A DNA stretch of 11,258 bases from Actinomycetota bacterium (GTDB taxonomy: Bacteria; Actinomycetota; Acidimicrobiia; Acidimicrobiales; JAHWLA01): positions 1 to 11,258 of the forward strand of contig JAHWLA010000069.1 in the NCBI GenBank assembly GCA_019347595.1. The letters are read 5' to 3'. Made by a program: the position numbers and the translations under genes. Within the stretch, counting starts at the first letter, position 1, and every line of letters begins with the position of its first letter. Under the pieces are notes generated by a model. The model did not search any database. It was not told the origin of the DNA and saw only the letters and a list, made by a program, of their open reading frames with translations. This document shows, one piece after another, positions 6,286-11,258 of this stretch.

Positions 6286-6498
6286 GTGACCGAAGTAAGG
6301 GCGGAGATCACCGCCAACGTGTGGCAGGTGCCTGCCGAAGTCGGCCAGAGCGTGGCCGAAGGCGACACGCTCGCCATCCTGGAGTCGATGAAGATGGAGA
6401 TCCCGGTGGAGGCGCCCGTGGGCGGCGTCGTCCGCGAGCTGCACGTCAAGGCCGACGACCAGGTGCAGGAGGGCGATCTGATCGCCGTGATCGAGTGA
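6286..6498 (+). CDS. Stand-alone biotin carrier protein, TB7.3-like
   Basis: A 70-residue biotinyl-domain protein. The biotin site is ESMKM (33-37) with the acceptor lysine K36, in the usual hairpin between two beta-sheets. The VRAEI start, LESMKMEIPV and the ending GDLIAVIE closely resemble the mycobacterial biotinylated protein TB7.3, which is also about 71 residues. In carboxylases such a domain carries CO2 from biotin carboxylase to carboxyltransferase; the partner of TB7.3-type carriers is not firmly established. The GTG at 6286 is set by a strong Shine-Dalgarno (GAGGAGGGG, 6272-6280) five bases before it. The stop overlaps the next start (GTGA), so a crotonase-fold protein is made together with the carrier. 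A carboxyltransferase is encoded 2.2 kb upstream. Confidence 0.93.
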   Translation: MTEVRAEITANVWQVPAEVGQSVAEGDTLAILESMKMEIPVEAPVGGVVRELHVKADDQVQEGDLIAVIE

Positions 6499-7217
6499 TC
6501 CACGTCGAACAGCGTGAGGCGGTGAGCCTCGTGACGATCGACCGACCCGACCGCCGCAACGCCCTCGACGTCGACCACTGCGAGGAGCTGTACGACACCG
6601 TGGTGCGCGCCGCAACGTCGTCCCGCGTGCTGGTGCTGACCGGCGCCGAGGGCCATTTCTGCGCGGGGGCCGACCTGTCGACGGTGGAGGACGACCGCTT
6701 CATGGGAGCCCTCAGCCGCCTGCTCAACGCGCTCACGACCGTGCCCGTCCCGGTGATCGCCGCCATCGAGGGCGCGGCGCTCGGGGCGGGGACGCAGCTC
6801 GCGGTGGCGGCCGACCTCCGCATCGCCACGCCGACTGCTCGTTTCGGCATCCCCGCCGCCAAACTGGGGTTGATGGTCGATCACTGGACGGTGCAGCGCC
6901 TGGCCCTGCTGGCCGGGCACGGCCCTGCCCGCCACATGCTGCTGACCGCCGAGGAGGTCGACGGCGAGTCCTCCCACCGGCTCGGCCTGGTGCAGCGGCT
7001 GGGGACGTGCGAGGACGCGCTGGAGTGGGCGCGTGGCATGGCGACGCTGGCGCCGCTGACGCTGGCCGGCCACAAGCTGGCGCTGAACCGGCTGGAGCCC
7101 GCGCTCGACGACGCCGACGTCGCCGCCGCGCGCGCCCGGGCGTGGTCGAGCCAGGACGTGCGCGAGGGGATGGCCGCCTTCCAGGAGCGGCGCGCCCCTC
7201 GCTTCGAGGGGCGCTGA
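6495..7217 (+). CDS. Crotonase-fold protein lacking both catalytic glutamates
   Basis: A 240-residue crotonase-superfamily protein. Clear blocks are VTIDRPDRRNALD (13-25), the CoA and oxyanion-hole block HFCAGADLS (54-62), IEGAALGAGTQLAVAADLRI (91-110) and RFGIPAAKLGLMVDHWTVQR (116-135), ending with VREGMAAFQERRAPRFEGR. At the positions of the two glutamates of enoyl-CoA hydratase it has Q101 (GAGTQLA) and A121 (IPAAKLG), so classical hydration is unlikely, although the oxyanion hole remains. It may be a decarboxylase, thioesterase or ligand-binding relative. The GTG start at 6495 overlaps the biotin carrier stop by 4 bases, which implies translational coupling and perhaps a complex. Many databases would label it simply enoyl-CoA hydratase. 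Confidence 0.9.
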   Translation: MIHVEQREAVSLVTIDRPDRRNALDVDHCEELYDTVVRAATSSRVLVLTGAEGHFCAGADLSTVEDDRFMGALSRLLNALTTVPVPVIAAIEGAALGAGTQLAVAADLRIATPTARFGIPAAKLGLMVDHWTVQRLALLAGHGPARHMLLTAEEVDGESSHRLGLVQRLGTCEDALEWARGMATLAPLTLAGHKLALNRLEPALDDADVAAARARAWSSQDVREGMAAFQERRAPRFEGR

Positions 7218-7225
7218 GCATCGTC

Positions 7226-7984
7226 GTGCTCCTGGGCCTCTCCACCGGGCCCACCGGCTGGGTCGTCGCCTTCGGGGCCGGGATGCTGTCGTTCCTGTCG
7301 CCGTGCGTGCTCCCGATGGTGCCGGGCTACCTCTCGCTGATGTCGGGGGTGAGCGTCACCGAGGTGGCGGCGGGCTCGCCCGCGGATACCCGCCGCTTGG
7401 TGCGGTCGACGGTGTTGTTCGTGGCGGGCTTCACCGTGGTGTTCACGGCGCTGGGGGCGACGGCCAGCGCGGTGGGGAGCGCGCTGCTCGACCACCAGCG
7501 CACACTCGACCGGGTCGCCGGGTTCGTCATCGTGGTCATGGGCCTGTTCCTGGCCGGGATGGTGTCGCCCCGGCTGCTCCAGCGGGAGCGCCGCTTCCAC
7601 GTGTCGCCGTCGAAGCTGGGCGCCTTCGCCGCACCGGTGATGGGGATGGCGTTCGCCTTCGGGTGGACGCCGTGCATCGGCTCGGTGCTGGCGCCCATCT
7701 TCACGCTGGCGGCGAGCGAGGGGACGGTGCGCAGCGGCGTCGTGCTGCTGCTGTTCTACTCGCTGGGCCTGGGCGTGCCGTTCGTCGCCAGCGGGGTGGC
7801 GTTCGGCCGGTTGGCGGGCGCCTTCGAATGGGTGAAGCGCCACTTCCGCGTGATCAACGTGACCAGCGGACTGCTGCTGGCCACGTTCGGGGTGCTGCTG
7901 CTCACCAACCGGGTGGGCGAGGTGTCGGGCTGGATCCTCGACACCATGGACCGCCTCGGCCTCGACGCCCTCACCACCAGCTGA
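7226..7984 (+). CDS. ccdA: CcdA-type cytochrome c biogenesis / thiol-disulfide membrane transporter
   Basis: A membrane protein of about 252 residues with six predicted helices (about 12-37, 60-83, 95-113, 134-160, 171-194, 209-228), the usual size for CcdA. It passes reducing equivalents from cytosolic thioredoxin across the membrane to thiol proteins that keep the haem-binding cysteines of apocytochrome c reduced. The two redox cysteines are present: C27 in LSFLSPCVLPMVPGYL and C150 in FGWTPCIGSVLAP. The GTG start at 7226 lies just after the crotonase stop; GAGGGG at 7206-7211 is 14 bases away, rather far, so the exact start is uncertain. A run-on operon with the upstream genes is likely. 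The ccmAB genes lie about 1.7 kb downstream. Confidence 0.9.
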   Translation: MLLGLSTGPTGWVVAFGAGMLSFLSPCVLPMVPGYLSLMSGVSVTEVAAGSPADTRRLVRSTVLFVAGFTVVFTALGATASAVGSALLDHQRTLDRVAGFVIVVMGLFLAGMVSPRLLQRERRFHVSPSKLGAFAAPVMGMAFAFGWTPCIGSVLAPIFTLAASEGTVRSGVVLLLFYSLGLGVPFVASGVAFGRLAGAFEWVKRHFRVINVTSGLLLATFGVLLLTNRVGEVSGWILDTMDRLGLDALTTS

Positions 7985-8021
7985 CCCCGGCGAACGTCAG
8001 TAGTGGGCGGGGACCGGCCGA

Positions 8022-8040
8022 TTGCTACTTCGAGTAGTAA
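8022..8040. promoter_or_regulatory. Inverted repeat, probable antitoxin operator
   Basis: TTGCTACT and AGTAGTAA form 8-base arms around a TCG centre, with one mismatch. The repeat lies 10 bases before the antitoxin ATG and overlaps the -10-like box. This is the size and position expected for an operator bound by a ribbon-helix-helix antitoxin repressing its own operon. The A/T content here is much higher than in neighbouring DNA. Confidence 0.55.
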
Positions 8041-8043
8041 GAT
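8038..8043 (+). promoter_or_regulatory. -10 box of the toxin-antitoxin operon, probably leaderless
   Basis: TAAGAT (TANNNT pattern) lies 7 bases before the ATG at 8051, which would put the transcription start at or next to the start codon. There is no Shine-Dalgarno sequence. TTGCTA at 8022 is too close (10 bases) to be its -35 box. Confidence 0.5.
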
Positions 8044-8050
8044 TTCCCGC

Positions 8051-8320
8051 ATGGCGCGCGCCGTCGAGCCCAAGCGATCAGGGACCCGGGCCGAGAAGGT
8101 CAGCATCTCGTTGCCTGCCGAGTTGGGCGACGAGGTGCGTCGGCGCGTCGGGCAACGTGGGTTCAGCCGCTTTGTGACCGCTGCCGTGCGTCGACAGATC
8201 GAGCGGGACGACCTCGACGCCTTGCTCACCGAGTTGGAGGCGACGAACGGCCCCGTCTCGCCCGAGCTCCTTGCCGAGGTCGACAAGCTGTGGCCGGACG
8301 CCGCCGACGATCGGCCGTAG
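8051..8320 (+). CDS. Ribbon-helix-helix (CopG-like) antitoxin
   Basis: An 89-residue protein. Residues 15-53 form a ribbon-helix-helix DNA-binding unit: the strand EKVSISLP, a first helix (ELGDEVRRRVGQRG) and a second helix (SRFVTAAVRRQIERDD). The rest (54-89) is acidic with conserved-looking leucines (LDALLTELEATNGPVSPELL, then DKLWPD) and would be the toxin-binding tail. It is expected to neutralise the downstream PIN toxin and repress the operon through the inverted repeat just upstream. The ATG at 8051 fits the -10 spacing; in-frame upstream starts would fall inside the promoter. The end overlaps the toxin reading frame by 31 bases, a typical toxin-antitoxin arrangement. Confidence 0.87.
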   Translation: MARAVEPKRSGTRAEKVSISLPAELGDEVRRRVGQRGFSRFVTAAVRRQIERDDLDALLTELEATNGPVSPELLAEVDKLWPDAADDRP

Positions 8321-8709
8321 GCGGCACGCTCGTCCTCGACGCCGACGGTGTGTCGAAGGCCGCACACGCCGACCGGCGCGTCCAGGCGTTCCTCACGTCC
8401 GCCCGCAACCGCGACGCCACGGTCGTCGTCAGCGCGGCGACGCTCGCCGAGGTCGTCAGGGGCGGCCCCAGGGACGCCGCCGTCCATCGTGTGCTGCGCC
8501 GCGTCGTGCAGCTGCCGGTGTCGCCCGAACTCGGCAGGCGAGCCGGCGAGCTGCTCGGCGTCACCGGCCTGACGCACGCCACGGTCGACGCGCTGGTGGC
8601 GGCGACCGCCCTCGATCAGCCCGGTCCCGTGGTCGTCGTTACGAGCGACCCCGAGGACTTGCACGCGCTCACCGCCTCGCGACGTGATGTGGCCGTGCAG
8701 GCTGTCTAG
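8290..8709 (+). CDS. PIN-domain ribonuclease toxin (VapC-like)
   Basis: A PIN-fold protein of about 139 residues, expected to cut RNA when not held by its antitoxin. The four acidic metal-binding positions are visible: D17 in TLVLDADG, E54 in SAATLAEVV, D100 in THATVDALVAATAL, and D120 in VVVTSDPEDL. The GTG at 8290 is the only start before the first PIN strand that gives a full domain; it overlaps the antitoxin by 31 bases, and the first 12 residues (Arg-rich) probably lie outside the fold. Expression would depend on translation of the antitoxin. Its TAG stop lies within a CTAG shared with the stop of the convergent sortase gene. Mobile elements are not visible nearby, but toxin-antitoxin pairs are often acquired. 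Confidence 0.88.
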   Translation: MAGRRRRSAVGGTLVLDADGVSKAAHADRRVQAFLTSARNRDATVVVSAATLAEVVRGGPRDAAVHRVLRRVVQLPVSPELGRRAGELLGVTGLTHATVDALVAATALDQPGPVVVVTSDPEDLHALTASRRDVAVQAV

Positions 8710-9650
8710 TAGTCGGCGGGGAGCAGGCGGCTGAAGTTCTCGAAGAAGATGAACAGCACCACGAGGAAGACCGGCGCCCCCAGGATGTAGGCGGGCCACT
8801 TGCGCCAGCGGCGGGAGGCAAGCCAGATCAGCACCCACACGGTGGCGGCGGCCGCGGCCCACAGGATGGCCGGCGTGTTGGAGGCGTTCTCGCCCGAGAG
8901 CCCGCCCTCCAGCGTCGGCGATTCCTCGCCCGGCTCGTCCTCGGCGGGCTCGTCGCCCTCCGGCGCGGGAGCGGACGGGCGCGGTCGCTCGCTCGGGGGC
9001 GGCGTGGGGGCCGCCTCGCCCATCAGCGCCGCCACCACGATGAGCCGCTGCTTGGCGCTGTAGCGGGGGTGGCACGTCGTCAGCGTCAGCCGGTCGTCCT
9101 CGGTGGGCGCCAGCACCGACACCTCCGACGGCCGCACCACCGACGACTCCCGCACCTCGTACCGGAAACTGCCCTGGCGCGTGGTGACGAGGATGGGGTC
9201 GCCGGGCTCGAGTTGGTCGAGCTCGAGGAACGGCGCGCCGTAGGTCGTGCGGTGCCCGGCGATGGCGGCGTTGCCCTTCTGGCCCGGCATGGGGGTATCG
9301 GGGTAGTGGCCCGGACCCTTCTTCAGGTCGGCCACCGAAACGCCCTCGACCACCGCCTTCTCCACGCCGATGTCGGGGATGCGCATGATGGCGATGGCCG
9401 ACCCCTCGGGCGGCGCGGGCGGCGCGGTGGGAGGCGGCTGCCCCGCCGCTGCGCTGGTCGGCGGCGTCGCCACCTGCTCCTCGAACTCCTGGACCAACGA
9501 CCGCTGGCTGCGGGCTTCGGCCAGCCCCGTGCCCCACAGTTGGTACGCGACGAACAGCAGGATGAGGGTGCCCGCCCAGATGAGGGTGCGGCCCGTGCCC
9601 CGCAACGCCGTTCGCCAGTCCACTGCCGGAGGGTAGCGGCGGTCCCGCAT
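8706..9650 (-). CDS. Class E-type sortase
   Basis: A 314-residue membrane-bound transpeptidase that attaches surface proteins to the cell wall. It has an N-terminal membrane anchor (about 22-37), a Pro/Ala-rich linker (about 62-83) and the catalytic domain at about 84-210. The catalytic triad is H133 (AIAGHRTTYGAPF), C193 (LTLTTCHPRYS) and R202 (AKQRLIVVA). The GHRTTYGAPF block is typical of actinomycete class E enzymes, which usually recognise LAxTG-type signals. Unusually, a long acidic Pro/Glu-rich segment (about 212-256) leads to two more hydrophobic segments (about 260-279 and 286-304), giving a second membrane anchor. No substrate with a sorting signal or pilin gene is in the window. 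The ATG at 9650 lacks a clear Shine-Dalgarno. It is divergent from ccmA. Confidence 0.92.
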   Translation of the reverse strand: MRDRRYPPAVDWRTALRGTGRTLIWAGTLILLFVAYQLWGTGLAEARSQRSLVQEFEEQVATPPTSAAAGQPPPTAPPAPPEGSAIAIMRIPDIGVEKAVVEGVSVADLKKGPGHYPDTPMPGQKGNAAIAGHRTTYGAPFLELDQLEPGDPILVTTRQGSFRYEVRESSVVRPSEVSVLAPTEDDRLTLTTCHPRYSAKQRLIVVAALMGEAAPTPPPSERPRPSAPAPEGDEPAEDEPGEESPTLEGGLSGENASNTPAILWAAAAATVWVLIWLASRRWRKWPAYILGAPVFLVVLFIFFENFSRLLPADY

Positions 9651-9677
9651 GGAACTAACGCGACCCCCGCCCGTACC

Positions 9678-10382
9678 ATGGACGACGCAGCCATGGCCCC
9701 TGCCATCCGCCTTCGATCCGCTGTCGCCCTCCTCGGCCGTTTCCCCGCCCTCGCCGGCGTCGACCTCGACGTCCAACGGGGAGAGATCGTGCTCGTCCAA
9801 GGGCCGAACGGCGCGGGCAAGACCAGCCTCCTGCGCGCCTGCGCGGGCCTCCTGCCCGTCGTCGCCGGGGAGGCCGAGGTGCTCGGCCACGACCTGCGGC
9901 GCAACCGCCGGGCTGTCCGGCGCCGCGTCGGCCTGCTCGGCCACGCGGGCTTCCTCTACGACGACCTGACGGTCGAGGACAACGTCCGCTTCGCGGTGCG
10001 GGCCGCGGCGGGCGACGTCGCCCGCATCGAGCCGACGCTGGCTCGCCTGGGGCTGACCGGCCGGGTGCGGACGACGGCGGTGGGGCGGCTGTCGACCGGG
10101 CAGCGCCGGCGGACGGCGCTGGCTGCCGTCGTCGCACGCGATCCGCAGCTCTGGTTGCTCGACGAGCCGCACGCCGGGCTCGACGCCGCCGCCCGCGACG
10201 TGCTCGACGGCCTGGTGCGCGAGGCGGTCGGCCGCGGCGCCACCGTGCTGCTCGCCTCGCACGAGACGGAGCGGGCGAACGCCCTGGCCGACCGGGTAGC
10301 CCACGTGGCGGGCGGCGAGCTCCACGCGGCGACGACCGAGCCGACGACGACCGACGCCAAGGAGCCCCTCCATGTGGCGTGA
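9678..10382 (+). CDS. ccmA: Haem exporter ATP-binding protein CcmA
   Basis: A 234-residue ABC ATPase that drives release of haem-loaded CcmE in system I cytochrome c maturation, working with CcmB and CcmC at the membrane. Motifs: Walker A GPNGAGKTS (42-50), ABC signature LSTGQ (138-142), Walker B LWLLDEPHAGLD (158-169, with D162 and E163) and the switch histidine in ASHE (H195). In place of the usual Q-loop, LLGHAGFLYDDLTVEDNVRF (87-105) has histidine (H89), followed by the GxLYDDLT block characteristic of CcmA. The ATG at 9678 is the first; a second in frame at 9693 is also possible and neither has a clear Shine-Dalgarno. The 3' end overlaps ccmB by 11 bases. Confidence 0.9.
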   Translation: MDDAAMAPAIRLRSAVALLGRFPALAGVDLDVQRGEIVLVQGPNGAGKTSLLRACAGLLPVVAGEAEVLGHDLRRNRRAVRRRVGLLGHAGFLYDDLTVEDNVRFAVRAAAGDVARIEPTLARLGLTGRVRTTAVGRLSTGQRRRTALAAVVARDPQLWLLDEPHAGLDAAARDVLDGLVREAVGRGATVLLASHETERANALADRVAHVAGGELHAATTEPTTTDAKEPLHVA

Positions 10383-11040
10383 AGCGGCGCTGGTGGCGGG
10401 CAAGGACCTGCGCATCGAGGCGCGCTCCCGCGTCGCCACCAACCAGGTGGCGCCCTTCGCCGTGCTCGTGCTCGTCCTCTTCGGCTTCGCCCTCGACCCC
10501 GACCGCGGCGTGCTGACGCGAGCCTCGGCGGGCCTGTTCTGGGTGGCCGTGCTCTTTGCCGGGCTGCTGGCCGTGCAGCGCAGCTTTGCCGTCGAAGCGG
10601 CCGACGGCGCTCGCGACGGGCTGCGCCTCTCGGGGCTCGACCCGGCGGCTGTGTTCCTGGGCAAGGCGGCCGCCGTGGCCATCGAACTGCTGGCGCTGCA
10701 AGTGCTACTGGCGGCGGGCGTGGCCGTCCTCTACAACGCCCCGCTCGACGGCCCGCTCCTGCTCGTCGCCACGAGCATCGCCACCACCGTCGGTGTGGCC
10801 GCCGCGGGCACTGCCTACGGCGTGCTGGCCGCCGGGCTGCGCGTGCGGGAGACGCTGCTGCCGCTGTTGCTGCTGCCGGTGCTGGCGCCGGTGCTCTTGG
10901 GGGCGACCAAAGCGTGGGAGGCGGCCATGGGGATCGGCATCGGCGACGGCCGGCCGTGGCTGCAACTGCTTGCCGTGTTCGCCGTCGTCTACACCGCCTT
11001 CGGCGTCCTCGCCTTCGGCCCCCTCCTGGAGGAATCGTGA
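10372..11040 (+). CDS. ccmB: Haem exporter membrane protein CcmB
   Basis: A 222-residue membrane protein, the usual length for CcmB, the permease partner of CcmA. About six hydrophobic segments are visible (about 28-41, 53-69, 97-120, 127-155, 160-178, 196-217). The family block LLAVQRSFAVEAADGARDGLRLSGLDP (65-91) followed by FLGK fits the conserved first cytoplasmic loop of CcmB (RxFxxExxDGxxxGL). The ATG at 10372 is set by AAGGAG (10359-10364) seven bases upstream and lies inside the end of ccmA, so the two are coupled. The stop overlaps a GTG that probably starts ccmC. Confidence 0.92.
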   Translation: MWREAALVAGKDLRIEARSRVATNQVAPFAVLVLVLFGFALDPDRGVLTRASAGLFWVAVLFAGLLAVQRSFAVEAADGARDGLRLSGLDPAAVFLGKAAAVAIELLALQVLLAAGVAVLYNAPLDGPLLLVATSIATTVGVAAAGTAYGVLAAGLRVRETLLPLLLLPVLAPVLLGATKAWEAAMGIGIGDGRPWLQLLAVFAVVYTAFGVLAFGPLLEES

Positions 11041-11258
11041 CCGCCCCCGAGCGTTCTGGTCCGTCGATCCGGCGGGCCGACCCCGGAGGGACGGGCCAGC
11101 ACGGGGGGGTGGGCGCGCGCGGGAGCAAACGGCGACGGCGGGTGGCCGGCGTGGCGCTGGGGGCCCCCATCGCCCTCGGGCCGGGCCGGGCGCCCCCCCG
11201 GGGGCCCGGGCGGCGCGCGCGCCGCAGCGCCGGGCCCCCCCCGCGGGGGGGGGGCGCG
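11037..11258 (+). CDS. Start of a third ccm gene, probably ccmC (partial, sequence unreliable)
   Basis: A GTG at 11037 overlaps the ccmB stop (GTGA) and has GGAGG at 11028-11032 just upstream, so a third coupled gene clearly starts here. ccmC, the haem-handling membrane protein, is the usual next gene. The frame stays open to the window end, but after the first few residues (VTAPERSG) it reads as Arg/Gly/Pro low-complexity with no membrane helix, unlike CcmC. The underlying DNA is almost pure G and C, so the sequence itself is probably faulty. The identity rests on context only. Confidence 0.4.
   Translation, partial: MTAPERSGPSIRRADPGGTGQHGGVGARGSKRRRRVAGVALGAPIALGPGRAPPRGPGRRARRSAGPPPRGGGA
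11161..11258. other. Low-complexity G/C terminal stretch, likely artefact
   Basis: Only four of these 98 bases are A or T, and the stretch consists of runs of C, runs of G and CG alternations. It does not resemble the coding DNA elsewhere in the window, which, although GC-rich, is mixed. It looks like low-quality sequence at the end of an assembled contig. Confidence 0.7.

Noticed and set aside
4882..6615. Long minus-strand open frame over the dehydratase gene and beyond
   Set aside because: It has the same antisense composition and no recognisable domain; it is covered by gmd, glsB-type and biotin carrier genes with clear motifs.
6495..7217. Plain enoyl-CoA hydratase label
   Set aside because: Both glutamates needed for classical hydration are replaced, so only the fold and CoA binding can be supported.
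9651..10682. Upstream extension of the sortase frame to base 10682
   Set aside because: The extra residues are antisense to ccmA and ccmB and carry no motif; the sortase begins naturally at the ATG at 9650.
1..11258. CRISPR arrays, tRNA or rRNA genes, insertion sequences, phage genes
   Set aside because: No repeat-spacer pattern, clover-leaf with TTC-type T-loop, transposase motif or phage protein was found on either strand.

Overview
The window is very GC-rich, densely coded DNA from what is most likely an actinomycete-type bacterium (Actinomycetota). Supporting signs are the TB7.3-like stand-alone biotin carrier, a DUF5317 membrane protein, a class E sortase, frequent GTG starts with 4-base start/stop overlaps, and several promoters whose -10 box lies directly before the start codon (leaderless-type). 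A member of the Acidimicrobiia is my best guess, but this is inferred from gene content and not from a marker gene. No rRNA, tRNA, CRISPR array, insertion sequence or origin was seen.

Layout. At 1-1041 is the end of a GGDEF diguanylate cyclase, overlapped by 4 bases by an unrecognised 213-residue protein. A perfect 21-bp hairpin follows, then a convergent DUF5317 membrane protein gene (minus, 1094-1663). From a 27-base divergent promoter region starts a two-gene acyl-CoA operon: a crotonase-family protein (1691-2473) and an acyl-CoA carboxylase carboxyltransferase (2478-4055). A second perfect 21-bp hairpin closes it. At 4166-4885 are a small unknown protein (plus) and an XRE-type regulator (minus) whose 3' ends overlap by 96 bases. 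GDP-mannose 4,6-dehydratase (4939-5907) follows, then a terminator-like hairpin and a convergent GlsB/YeaQ-type small membrane protein (5985-6233).

At 6286-7984 is an apparent operon: a 70-residue biotin carrier, a crotonase-fold protein lacking both usual catalytic glutamates, and a CcdA-type thiol-disulfide transporter. A toxin-antitoxin pair (ribbon-helix-helix antitoxin and PIN ribonuclease, 8051-8709) comes next. It shares its stop position with a convergent class E sortase (8706-9650, minus). Divergent from the sortase are ccmA and ccmB and the first codons of what is probably ccmC, running into a low-complexity G/C end that looks like an assembly or sequencing artefact.

Functionally, three themes can be read. 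The first is acyl-CoA metabolism (two crotonases, a carboxyltransferase, a biotin carrier; no biotin carboxylase is in view). The second is cell-envelope work (GDP-sugar synthesis, sortase, stress membrane protein). The third is cytochrome c maturation (ccdA and ccmAB, split by the toxin-antitoxin pair and the sortase). The most unusual items are the glutamate-less crotonase translationally coupled to a biotin carrier, the two equal-length perfect hairpins, and the overlapping divergent -10 boxes at 1673-1682.
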